Of a stretch of 9,916 nt of DNA, positions 1 through 6,782 are shown in pieces. The notes under the pieces are model-generated. The model was not told where the DNA came from. It searched no databases and was given only the letters and a program-made list of their open reading frames with translations. The stretch comes from Bacteroidales bacterium. GTDB taxonomy: Bacteria; Bacteroidota; Bacteroidia; Bacteroidales; JAADJA01. A program made the position numbers and the translations under genes. Location of the stretch: the NCBI GenBank assembly GCA_029933495.1, contig JAOZOC010000088.1:1-9916 (forward strand), written 5' to 3'. Position 1 is the stretch's first letter; every line of letters starts with the position of its first letter.

Positions 1-75
1 TAGTAATTGTTTTATCATGTTTTCTTGTTTTCCACTAAATTCGCAGTAGTACCAATTATCTTTAATTATGGATAG
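1..75 (-). CDS. possible partial ORF running off the left edge
   Basis: On the minus strand a reading frame is open from position 75 to the window edge. It is in the same frame as the upstream cyclase-like gene and begins 6 bases past that gene's stop, after a second in-frame stop at 78-76. It reads roughly NWYYCEFSGKQENMIKQLL, which looks protein-like in composition. The only ATG is at 18-16, so either the gene starts there with six codons visible, or it starts further upstream at a non-ATG codon. The stretch is too short to assign a family, and it may be chance. If real, it would be the fourth gene of the minus-strand operon. Confidence 0.25.
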
Positions 76-81
76 TCAGGT

Positions 82-1005
82 TTATATTCCTGTAGTATTT
101 AAGTTTCCCAGGCTTACTGTTATTAACCTGTTTTTCTCTTTATTGTCATTGTTATATAACCGGATTGTAACTTGTAAATGCAGATTGTAAATGCTCAGTG
201 AGGTCTCTTTTGATTTTATCATTCCTATTTTTAAAATATCCGAATTTATAATACCATATCGTCTTGAGGTTTCATTCTCAAAAATCTCGTCTGGCTGATC
301 AAGGTATTTTCTGTCGTACTCTTTGTTGAATTCATAAATATTGGCAATATCTTCGAGTGTGGCTATCTGAAGATTTTCTACACCGTCAAGATTGGTTGTA
401 AACCAGGTGTGAGTGTATTCGTCCATTAAACAGCGGTTAAGATTATCCTTAATCAGAATTCTTGCATTGTTTATGATAGCTCTTCCGTAATGATTGGAGT
501 TAAATTTGTATATTTTGTCATAAGTAATTGCATATCTCATATTTATCCCATTTATAATTTTTCGGAGCTTTGGATAAAAATGAAAGGCATTATATGCACG
601 TAGTATGATGGCAAAATTTGCAGCAAACAAAAGAGAATGAATAGGGTTGTCAAATATAAGAAAACCACCATCACCTGTACTTATATAATTTTTCTCAATG
701 TTTTCTTTTGTATATTTCTGAAAGATAAAAGGATGATTTGTAAGACACAGGTTTATTGTAGCATCAAAAAGGGTTTTGAATAAAAAAGGGATCAGGGCCT
801 GCTCAAATTCACCTAAAGAACTATATTGATACATATCAATACCAAGTACTGATTTTTTACAAATTTTATTGTAGCCGATGTATTCAGTAAGTTCATTCTT
901 AAGATCTGAATGATCGGGGATAATATTTGTTTTTTCAAAGACCACCCTTCTGTCTTTATCATCAAGAATTCTTTTTATGACGTTGTAATCAATTGTTTTA
1001 ATCAT
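82..1005 (-). CDS. class III nucleotidyl-cyclase-fold protein, degenerate active site
   Basis: This 307-residue soluble protein has no signal peptide or membrane segment. Several blocks in order match the class III adenylate/guanylate cyclase homology domain. GIDMYQYSS (55-63) corresponds to the first metal-binding strand, with D57. STGDGGFLIF (109-118) corresponds to the second metal site, with D112. A long helix follows (NPIHSLLFAANFAIILRAY), then RYAITYD (157-163) and YGRAIINNARIL (173-184), which corresponds to the cyclase GxxVNxAARL segment. Both metal aspartates and the last arginine (R182) are kept. The transition-state asparagine position is I178, and the usual substrate-base lysine four residues before D112 is I108, so ordinary ATP cyclisation is doubtful. 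Residues 185-307 form an unassigned, probably beta-rich tail. The gene starts 6 bp after the glycosyltransferase stop and is probably co-transcribed with it. Fold assignment is fairly good; function is unknown. Confidence 0.7.
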   Translation of the reverse strand: MIKTIDYNVIKRILDDKDRRVVFEKTNIIPDHSDLKNELTEYIGYNKICKKSVLGIDMYQYSSLGEFEQALIPFLFKTLFDATINLCLTNHPFIFQKYTKENIEKNYISTGDGGFLIFDNPIHSLLFAANFAIILRAYNAFHFYPKLRKIINGINMRYAITYDKIYKFNSNHYGRAIINNARILIKDNLNRCLMDEYTHTWFTTNLDGVENLQIATLEDIANIYEFNKEYDRKYLDQPDEIFENETSRRYGIINSDILKIGMIKSKETSLSIYNLHLQVTIRLYNNDNKEKNRLITVSLGNLNTTGI

Positions 1006-1011
1006 AGCAGT

Positions 1012-2166
1012 TTAGTTTTTTATTTTCCTGTCTTTCCATTTATAATTTCCTGTAATTCCCCAGGCTCCCGATATCACAATATATATAGGATAAAAAATAT
1101 ATACGGGAATTGTATAAAAAAGAAGACTTGTTTTTTTTGCAAATTTAACAAAACCTGACAGTATAGGAATGTCGATAAGTATTTTAATGCCAAATGCAAG
1201 AGCAACCAGTGGGAAAATATTTGGGTTAAAAATTGAAATTATAACTCCTGATAATAATAGTAGATTGAGAAAATATACTGTAACGGAGATAAACAGAATA
1301 TTTAAATCGAACCCTCTGTTTTTTGAAGCCCACCGCACCCGCTGATCAATAAACTCTTTGACAGTTTTTTTTGCTTTTGTATAAACAAAAGAATTTTTGT
1401 TTTTCAGGAAGGCGATAGAGCCCGGGCCAAATACTTTCCGGAACTTCATCATAAGGAATACATCATCGCCTGAAGAAAAATTATCTCTGGAAAAGCCACC
1501 TACATCTTTGAAAGCCTCTTTTTCATAAGCAAGGTTTGCTCCGTTGCTCATTATTGGTTTATCAATTGACAGGGCCCCGGCAGCAACAGCAATCAAACTC
1601 AGAAATTCCAGTGACTGCAGCTTTTCAAAAATGGTTGATTCATCATAATATGCAACCGGCCCGACTATCATTTTGCAACCTTTTGTTTCATAGAAGCCCA
1701 CAATTGTTTTTAACCAGTCAGGCTGAACCCTGCAATCGGCATCAGTTGTTACAATAAGTTCTCCTTTTGAAACCTCTATCCCTTTTGTTATTGCATTTTT
1801 CTTGTATGTGTCTGAAATATTATCTGATTTCTGCCTTATTATTTTGAAAGCAGGAATATTATTTTTCTTAATAAAATCAATAACTGTACTATATGTATTA
1901 TCAGTTGAGTAGTCATCAATAATAATAACTTCAAATAAATCTGATGAATATTTTTGTTTTTTCAAATCATTCAAAATTTTCAGAATGTTCTCTTCCTCAT
2001 TTCTGGCCGGAATAATGACTGATAATGTTGTTTTGAAATCTGTATTTGTTAATTTGAAACTCTTCAATTTGAACCAGCCAATTGTGTATGAGAATATTAT
2101 AATGAAGTACAAAACACCAAACAGAAAAATTAATGCAAAATATATTGTTAGCAGATTATACATCAT
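1012..2166 (-). CDS. membrane-anchored family 2 glycosyltransferase
   Basis: This 384-residue protein should transfer a sugar from a nucleotide-sugar donor at the cytoplasmic face of the inner membrane. It has one N-terminal membrane helix (about 5-30), then a GT-A domain opening with LSVIIPARNEEEN (48-60). Other GT2 landmarks are IIIDDYS (81-87), TDADC (141-145, the DxD-type metal site), SGDDVFL (232-238, the catalytic acidic site) and QRVRW (275-279, the QxxRW acceptor motif of processive enzymes). Hydrophobic segments around 288-312, 315-336 and 345-368 and a basic tail with KWKDR complete the chain. This layout resembles membrane GT2 enzymes of the cellulose/hyaluronan synthase superfamily, but it is shorter and lacks a PilZ domain. 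Its start (two consecutive ATGs) overlaps the upstream flippase-like gene by 11 bp, suggesting translational coupling. The sugar and acceptor cannot be read from the sequence. Confidence 0.9.
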   Translation of the reverse strand: MMYNLLTIYFALIFLFGVLYFIIIFSYTIGWFKLKSFKLTNTDFKTTLSVIIPARNEEENILKILNDLKKQKYSSDLFEVIIIDDYSTDNTYSTVIDFIKKNNIPAFKIIRQKSDNISDTYKKNAITKGIEVSKGELIVTTDADCRVQPDWLKTIVGFYETKGCKMIVGPVAYYDESTIFEKLQSLEFLSLIAVAAGALSIDKPIMSNGANLAYEKEAFKDVGGFSRDNFSSGDDVFLMMKFRKVFGPGSIAFLKNKNSFVYTKAKKTVKEFIDQRVRWASKNRGFDLNILFISVTVYFLNLLLLSGVIISIFNPNIFPLVALAFGIKILIDIPILSGFVKFAKKTSLLFYTIPVYIFYPIYIVISGAWGITGNYKWKDRKIKN

Positions 2167-3196
2167 TTTTATGTCTTCTGAAAAACTTTAATCTATACAC
2201 AAAAAAAGTTCCGATAATAGCAGGTATTGCAAGGTTAATGAGCCACAATGTAGAAGATGATGCTACAATTCCCAGGGTAATTTTATCGGTTAATAAACCA
2301 AATTTTTCAAAATAGGAACCGATAAAAAAGATTGAGACTGAACCGCGAATACCAAGCTCGGCAAGAGTTACAGTTGGTATGGCTGTCATTATGAAAAAGA
2401 CTAATGAAATAATTATAAAGCCTTGAGTAAGAGGAAGATTAACCGAAAAGAGCATTAAAATAATATAAAACTGCAATGAAAAAATGCAATAGCGGAGGAA
2501 GCTTAATATGAGTACCGTTACAAGTTCGAAAGTCGAATATTCTGATATTACAGAGATATATTCATAAAAATGAGGAAATCGTTTTTCAAAAAAAGCAGTA
2601 AAAAAACCGGGTAAAGCCTTGATATTAAGAAAAATGAGTATTAAGGCGGTTACAATTACAACAACAATTAGAATAAGCCCAAAGTAAAGGTAGTTTGAAA
2701 ATAAAATAGAATCACGATAGTATAATGGAATGTAAATCAGAAGGCTAAGTGAGCCAATAATAATAGTTACAAGAAGTTGGGCAAAGCTGCCAATCATCGT
2801 AATTACTATTCCTTTCCATGGATTTGCTTTATCAAGGATAAATACTCTTCCAAACCACTCTCCTATTCTGTTAGGTGTAAAAAGTGCAACTGAGACACCG
2901 GCAAGAACAGCTTCAAATGCTTTCGTAAATGATATTTTTTCAATTTTACCTATCAGGAATTGCCACTTTAACGACTCTATTCCCCAGTTAACTATCATTA
3001 ATAATATTGTCCATGTCAGGAAGAAATATATATGAGGCTGGTCAATTATTTCATTAAACAACAGATATACTTCTTCAAGCTTTTTTTTCTTAAATATCTG
3101 GGCATAAATGAAATAGTAGGTAGCAAAGATTATTAGTATCCTTACAATAAGGTTGTAGGTTTTATTTTTATGTATATTTGTAAAATGCTTTTTCAT
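2156..3196 (-). CDS. LPG-synthase-TM / flippase-like integral membrane protein
   Basis: This 346-residue polytopic inner-membrane protein has roughly eight hydrophobic segments (about 14-34, 54-72, 95-108, 129-156, 168-191, 223-250, 256-275 and 306-335). It belongs to the family related to the membrane half of lysylphosphatidylglycerol synthase (the UPF0104/AglD/YbhN group). The clearest signatures are FTPNRIGEWFGR (106-117) and the proline-containing TAIPTVTLAELGIRG (271-285). No soluble aminoacyltransferase half is present, so it is not an MprF. Relatives are proposed to flip or modify polyprenyl-linked or lipid-linked substrates. Pairing with a GT2 gene is typical of glycolipid or lipid-linked glycan loci. 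It is the first gene of the minus-strand operon and diverges from ruvC with 32 bp between the starts. The biochemical role is inferred from family and neighbours only. Confidence 0.82.
   Translation of the reverse strand: MKKHFTNIHKNKTYNLIVRILIIFATYYFIYAQIFKKKKLEEVYLLFNEIIDQPHIYFFLTWTILLMIVNWGIESLKWQFLIGKIEKISFTKAFEAVLAGVSVALFTPNRIGEWFGRVFILDKANPWKGIVITMIGSFAQLLVTIIIGSLSLLIYIPLYYRDSILFSNYLYFGLILIVVVIVTALILIFLNIKALPGFFTAFFEKRFPHFYEYISVISEYSTFELVTVLILSFLRYCIFSLQFYIILMLFSVNLPLTQGFIIISLVFFIMTAIPTVTLAELGIRGSVSIFFIGSYFEKFGLLTDKITLGIVASSSTLWLINLAIPAIIGTFFVYRLKFFRRHKNDV
3153..3180 (+). promoter_or_regulatory. candidate ruvC promoter (TTG / TATATTTG)
   Basis: TATATTTG at 3173-3180 matches the Bacteroidota -7 consensus TAnnTTTG. 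A TTG at 3153-3155 lies 17 bases upstream, slightly closer than the usual 19-21. Transcription would begin near 3187, giving a leader of about 40 bases to the ruvC TTG start. The element lies inside the 5' end of the divergent flippase-like gene, so the two transcription units would overlap head to head. Confidence 0.4.
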
Positions 3197-3210
3197 TTTT
3201 TTAACAAATA

Positions 3211-3218
3211 CAAAAGTA
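3211..3218 (-). promoter_or_regulatory. possible Bacteroidota -7 element for the flippase-like operon
   Basis: On the minus strand this reads TACTTTTG, an exact match to the TAnnTTTG -7 consensus, 14 bases before the flippase-like ATG. No convincing TTTG appears at the -33 distance, and the leader would be only a few bases. The position is right but the support is weak. Confidence 0.35.
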
Positions 3219-3228
3219 ACAATTTAGG

Positions 3229-3780
3229 TTGAAATCAGATAGAATAATATTAGGTATTGACCCCGGAACCACAATAATGGGTTACGGGCTTGTTCACAAA
3301 AGGAATAACTCATTGGAACTTATTACGTTAGGTGTGATACATTTAGCAAAATATGATAATCATGCGTTAAAGCTTAAAAAGATTTTTGAAAGAGTGCTTG
3401 CCTTAATTGATGAGTACAAACCTGATGAGGTGGCTCTTGAAGCTCCTTTTTATGGAAAAAATGTTCAGAGTATGCTGAAGCTTGGCCGCGCCCAGGGTGT
3501 TGCTATGGCTGCAGCACTTTTCAGAGATGTACCGATTTTTGAATATTCTCCCAAGAAAATTAAACAATCGATTACCGGAAATGGAAATGCCTCTAAGGAG
3601 CAGGTTGCTGCAATGTTAAAAAGTATATTGACAATCAAAGAGATCCCGAAACAGCTTGATGCTACAGACGGCCTTGCAGCCGCAGTCTGTCATTATTTTC
3701 AGAAAGGTGCAGTATCTAACAAATCAGGCTATTCAGGATGGAATAGTTTCCTGAAGGATAATCCTGACAGAGTTGGATAA
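3229..3780 (+). CDS. ruvC: Holliday junction resolvase RuvC
   Basis: This 183-residue homodimeric endonuclease cuts Holliday junctions during recombinational repair, working with the RuvAB branch-migration motor. The RNase H-like fold is recognisable from the opening IILGIDPGTTIMGYG, and the four acidic metal ligands of the family can be placed: D11, E71 (in VALEAPFYGKN), D144 and D147 (in QLDATDGLA). The conserved SPKKIKQSITGNGNASKEQV stretch (107-126) is also present. Length is normal for RuvC. The start is taken as TTG at 3229 because it sits just before the first conserved strand and no in-frame ATG lies between it and the catalytic D11. It is divergent from the flippase-like operon. A large palindrome begins 3 bp after its stop. 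No other ruv gene is in the window. Confidence 0.96.
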   Translation: MKSDRIILGIDPGTTIMGYGLVHKRNNSLELITLGVIHLAKYDNHALKLKKIFERVLALIDEYKPDEVALEAPFYGKNVQSMLKLGRAQGVAMAAALFRDVPIFEYSPKKIKQSITGNGNASKEQVAAMLKSILTIKEIPKQLDATDGLAAAVCHYFQKGAVSNKSGYSGWNSFLKDNPDRVG

Positions 3781-3783
3781 TGA

Positions 3784-3811
3784 AAATTATTTCAGTTAAC
3801 TGAAATAATTT
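3784..3811. repeat. 28-bp perfect palindrome, upstream copy of operator-like pair
   Basis: This is a gap-free inverted repeat with 14-bp arms centred between 3797 and 3798. Its inner core TTTCAGTTAACTGAAA (3790-3805) is repeated exactly in a second palindrome centred 32 bp downstream. It starts 3 bp after the ruvC stop, so an RNA hairpin from it could also limit ruvC read-through. However, no T-tract follows, and the exact repetition of the core points instead to a binding site for a dimeric protein. Confidence 0.75.
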
Positions 3812-3820
3812 AGATATTAA

Positions 3821-3838
3821 TTTTCAGTTAACTGAAAA
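3821..3838. promoter_or_regulatory. 18-bp palindrome, promoter-proximal operator candidate
   Basis: This perfect palindrome with 9-bp arms is centred between 3829 and 3830 and shares the 16-bp core TTTCAGTTAACTGAAA with the upstream copy. The 32-bp centre-to-centre distance is close to three DNA helical turns, so two dimers would sit on the same face. It covers the region expected to hold the -33 element of the ATPase promoter, so a bound protein would probably block RNA polymerase. The binding protein is not identified; the ATPase itself is one candidate. Confidence 0.65.
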
Positions 3839-3844
3839 AAATAG

Positions 3845-3852
3845 TATCTTTG
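3845..3852 (+). promoter_or_regulatory. Bacteroidota -7 element for the DUF4143 ATPase gene
   Basis: TATCTTTG followed by C matches the TAnnTTTG(C) consensus. It lies 13 bases before the ATG, so the transcript would have a leader of only about 6-8 bases. No clear -33 TTTG is visible; that position falls in the palindrome at 3821-3838. Confidence 0.55.
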
Positions 3853-3865
3853 CCCAAAAAGACTA

Positions 3866-5167
3866 ATGGAAAAACATAAAATATTTGAGATACTGAATGA
3901 CTGGAATTATTGGGATAAAACTGTGCCTGAATATATTCCAAGAGATTCATATCAACAAAAACTGAACAATTATAGCAGATCGGGAGAAATAATTGTTTTA
4001 AAAGGTATAAGGAGAGCAGGAAAATCTTCCCTGTTAGTCAGTCATATTAATAATCTTATAAATGATGGAATTGATAAACGCGAAATCCTTTTTGTCAATT
4101 TTGAAGATCCCCGGTTCACAGGTGAGTTAAATGCAACTTTGTTGGACAGGATCATAGAAACTTATAAGGAGTACGTTAATGATAAACCTGTGCCTTATGT
4201 TTTTTTAGATGAAATCCAAAATGTTTCTAAGTGGGAAAAATGGGTTTTGACAGGATATGAATTAAAAAAGTATCATTTTTTTATAACAGGTTCATCCTCA
4301 AAACTATTAAGCAAAGAGTTTGGAACATCTTTAGGCGGACGATATCTTGATATTGAGGTTTTCCCATTAACTTTTAAAGAGTATCTGCAATTTCGGAAAA
4401 TGCAGATGCCGGACAAATCGGAACTGGTATTAAAAAAATTGAAATATAAAAAGGTGTTTAATGATTATATTAAGGAAGGGGGTTTCCCTAAGGTTGCTTT
4501 ACTGGATAGTGACCTGAAAAGGCCTGAGATACTAATGTATTTCGATACAATAATTCTCAAGGATATTGTGGCAAGGTATAATTTGAAAAATTATGATTAT
4601 ATAAACAAGGTTGCACTCTATTTATTATCAAATATAGGAAAGCCGTTGAGTTTTAATAAAATAGCAATTTCGTTATCCATATCATATAATTTGATAGATA
4701 ATTATTTTGAGTATTTAAAAAACACCTATTTGTTTTTTGAAGTTAACCGGTACGATTATTCTTTAAAAAAGCAGTTTTCGAACAGAAAAAAAGTTTATTG
4801 CATTGACAATGGTATTCTGTCAAATATCTCTTTCCGGATTTCGGAAGATTATGGACGATATCTTGAAAACATAGTACTTATTGAATTAAGGAAAAGAGGG
4901 AATGAGATATATTATCATCTCGGTAAAAAAGAGTGTGATTTTATTATTAAATCGGGAATTGAAATTGTTCAGGCCATTCAGGTTTGTCGTACACTATATG
5001 ATAAAAGTACAGAATCAAGAGAATTGGATGGGTTAATGGAAGCAATGCGGCAATATGGGTTAAAAGAGGGTTTGATTCTTACCGAAGATGAAGAAAACAG
5101 TTACTACTTTGATGACTTTTCTATTACGGTTAAACCTGTCTGGAAATGGCTTCTTGAGGCGGGATAA
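3866..5167 (+). CDS. AAA_14 / DUF4143 family ATPase
   Basis: This 433-residue protein has three parts. The N-terminal P-loop ATPase carries Walker A GIRRAGKSS (47-55), Walker B YVFLDEIQN (111-119, with D115 and E116), a sensor-like ITGSSSKLL (140-148) and an arginine-finger candidate in GGRY (R159). A helical winged-helix-like segment lies around 254-293. The C-terminal DUF4143 region has a PD-(D/E)XK-like pattern in KKECDFII (354-361) and EIVQAIQVC (366-374). In that pattern the usual glutamate and lysine of the ExK motif are Q372 and C374, so nuclease activity is unlikely unless other residues serve. Such ATPases are widespread, often in many copies, in Bacteroidota and archaea, and their cellular role is largely unknown. 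The start ATG follows the -7 element closely and suits the usual N-terminus. It is a single-gene unit convergent with the arginase-like gene and looks like an accessory gene inserted after ruvC. Confidence 0.92.
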   Translation: MEKHKIFEILNDWNYWDKTVPEYIPRDSYQQKLNNYSRSGEIIVLKGIRRAGKSSLLVSHINNLINDGIDKREILFVNFEDPRFTGELNATLLDRIIETYKEYVNDKPVPYVFLDEIQNVSKWEKWVLTGYELKKYHFFITGSSSKLLSKEFGTSLGGRYLDIEVFPLTFKEYLQFRKMQMPDKSELVLKKLKYKKVFNDYIKEGGFPKVALLDSDLKRPEILMYFDTIILKDIVARYNLKNYDYINKVALYLLSNIGKPLSFNKIAISLSISYNLIDNYFEYLKNTYLFFEVNRYDYSLKKQFSNRKKVYCIDNGILSNISFRISEDYGRYLENIVLIELRKRGNEIYYHLGKKECDFIIKSGIEIVQAIQVCRTLYDKSTESRELDGLMEAMRQYGLKEGLILTEDEENSYYFDDFSITVKPVWKWLLEAG

Positions 5168-5343
5168 TATGTTTATAATATGCAAAACTAATCAAAATAC
5201 TGTTTGTTTTGAATGTTGTTCAAATTAGTATTATGATATTTTTAAAAGTTATGTGTTGTGCAGTGCACGTCTTTACTAATTTTTCGAATCAGCAGGCAAC
5301 TTTTAATACCTAATGCTTAACAATATTGTTTGGAAATTATAGT

Positions 5344-6519
5344 TTACATCAATTTCTGATAAGCCTGCCACCATCTGTCGGGAATATCATCGTTACAGGC
5401 AGTTTCGTAATCGTTGTAAGAGCAGGGAACCAGATGATGTCTTTCGTAAATATTTTTATTATTGGCTTTAACCGGGACATCCATCCACCACCTGTCGCTT
5501 GTTTTACTCTTGTAGAAAACCAGTTTATCCTTATGATCCTTTATCGAGACGGTATATTTGATATAGTTTTCAATGTCGCTATATGGATGGTCTTTTTTGC
5601 GGCTGTAAAAGCCCTCAACAAAAAACCAAATCATCTGAGCAACAAGGTGAGAGGTTTGGTTATTATTGTCGTATTTGGGATTTGTTTCGTAAAACCCTAT
5701 TGATGAAATTTTTTCACTCAGGCCTGCATATTTTATTAACTGGCAAACCTCTTCGCCATAAAATCCATTGGGAGAAGCATTTCCATTTCCGGGAGCATCC
5801 GATTGTCTTATTGCTGACACATCAACTGTCACCATATCTGCGTTTCTCATGAGTGGTTCTGTTTCCGGAAGATTACCTCTGACTTTTCCAAGACGGTAAA
5901 CATCAAAATAGAGATCAGTCATTAATGAGGTAGCATCGGGATCGACAAAATAAGATTGAAAACCGATATTTGTATAATTGAAAAGGAAGTTGGGTTGATG
6001 CAGAATTATTTTACTCAGGTATGAGTGTGAATTCATCTCCTGCTCAGCCTTTCCAAGATCGAAAACAGAATCAACAGATACAATGTTTATAACCTGTCCA
6101 AGTGATTCATAGGCTCTGTAATTTGCATAAGTTAAATCCTGGCTTCCGCCTATAATTACAGGGATTATTTTATTTTTTATTAATTCTGAAACAACGGTCA
6201 TCAGAGCAAAATATGTGTCTTCAGGTTTATGACCCTGTTTCAGGTTCCCAAGGTCGGCAATCTTTGGGTTGAAATTGCTTTTAAACAGACTGTAAAAGTA
6301 ATTTCGAATATAGTCAGGAGCATAAGCACACCCCTTATTATTTTTAGCTTTTCTGTCCTCTTTAACTCCAAGAATTACTATATCAACTTCATTCAAATCA
6401 GGGAAGCTGTCTTTTTCGATATAGCTTCTCACCAAATCTCCTAATCTTAGATTTTTAGTTGATTCTTCAAAATCAAATTCCGGTAGTTCAAGCGGCTCAA
6501 AATATATTGAAATGTCCAT
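5344..6519 (-). CDS. arginase/formimidoylglutamase-fold protein lacking three metal ligands
   Basis: This 391-residue cytosolic protein has the order of ureohydrolase motifs, but in altered form. The GGDHS block is GGSQD (124-128), so the first histidine is Q127. The DAHxD block is DSVFD (150-154), which keeps D150 and D154 but has V152 for the second histidine. The SxDxD block is TVDVS (231-235), which keeps D233 but has S235. Three of six canonical manganese ligands are therefore missing. SDAPGNGNASPNGFYGEE (240-257) and GFYETNP (275-281) match the conserved loops after the third motif. A tail of about 90 residues (from about 305), rich in aromatic residues and including DRWWMDVP and DRWWQAYQKL, is longer than in true arginases. 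Homologues in Bacteroidota are commonly labelled formimidoylglutamase, but the ligand losses make hydrolysis of formimidoylglutamate uncertain. No hut genes are nearby. It is divergent from the cyclophilin gene. Confidence 0.82.
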   Translation of the reverse strand: MDISIYFEPLELPEFDFEESTKNLRLGDLVRSYIEKDSFPDLNEVDIVILGVKEDRKAKNNKGCAYAPDYIRNYFYSLFKSNFNPKIADLGNLKQGHKPEDTYFALMTVVSELIKNKIIPVIIGGSQDLTYANYRAYESLGQVINIVSVDSVFDLGKAEQEMNSHSYLSKIILHQPNFLFNYTNIGFQSYFVDPDATSLMTDLYFDVYRLGKVRGNLPETEPLMRNADMVTVDVSAIRQSDAPGNGNASPNGFYGEEVCQLIKYAGLSEKISSIGFYETNPKYDNNNQTSHLVAQMIWFFVEGFYSRKKDHPYSDIENYIKYTVSIKDHKDKLVFYKSKTSDRWWMDVPVKANNKNIYERHHLVPCSYNDYETACNDDIPDRWWQAYQKLM

Positions 6520-6782
6520 ATAATATTTTTTTCCAGCACTTTAATGTTTATACAACTAAATTGTAAAAAGGTTATGACAAAAATCTATATTTTTTTACTA
6601 CCTGTAACAAAAATTTTTATAAACAATCTGTTTTAAACATTCCTGTCAGCACAATTATCCAGGCCACCTCCTCTTGTCTGCTTCTCTAAGATGGTTTACA
6701 GAGGGGAGTTTGTTCTGTGTAGATTTTCACTTGCTTTATTATTTCTTTTACTACTTTTGCAAATCATTTAAAATTTATAATT
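6520..6782. other. divergent intergenic region with unexplained GC-richer patch
   Basis: These 263 bases separate the arginase-like and cyclophilin starts. The left part is very AT-rich and contains a small hairpin, TACAA/TTGTA with a 5-base loop (6551-6565). The stretch from about 6640 to 6710 is richer in G and C than the rest and has an imperfect inverted repeat, CTCCTCTT against AGAGGGGAG, with a loop of about 25 bases. No open frame of note and no tRNA-like shape was found. It may encode a short RNA or be a 5' regulatory region, but nothing identifies it. The right end holds the cyclophilin promoter. Confidence 0.4.
6731..6759 (+). promoter_or_regulatory. Bacteroidota-type promoter for the cyclophilin-pheS unit
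   Basis: TACTTTTG at 6752-6759, followed by C, matches the -7 consensus TAnnTTTG(C). TTG at 6731-6733 is a fair -33 element, with an 18-base spacer. Transcription would start near 6766, leaving an AT-rich leader of about 17 bases before the ATG at 6783. The close spacing of the next two genes suggests this promoter also drives pheS and the AlbA_2 gene. Confidence 0.6.

Noticed and set aside
82..1005. Reading the cyclase-like gene as part of a Pycsar-type antiphage system
   Set aside because: No effector with a cyclic-nucleotide sensor, TIR or pore-forming domain is adjacent, and two catalytic positions are replaced.
910..2315. Plus-strand open frames opposite the glycosyltransferase and neighbouring genes
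   Set aside because: They are shadows of well-supported minus-strand genes, overlap each other in different frames, and show no recognisable domain.
5187..5229. Inverted repeat ACTAAT/ATTAGT as a terminator between the convergent genes
   Set aside because: The stem is only 6 bp with a loop of over 30 bases and no proper T-tract, so it is too weak to call. The 12-bp palindrome AACAATATTGTT at 5319-5330 is likewise too short to interpret.
5326..5852. Plus-strand open frames opposite the arginase-like gene
   Set aside because: The minus-strand frame carries clear family motifs; the plus-strand products show none.
6578..6587. Minus-strand -7 element for the arginase-like gene
   Set aside because: The sequence on the minus strand (TAGATTTTTG) does not fit TAnnTTTG spacing, and no -33 element stands out.
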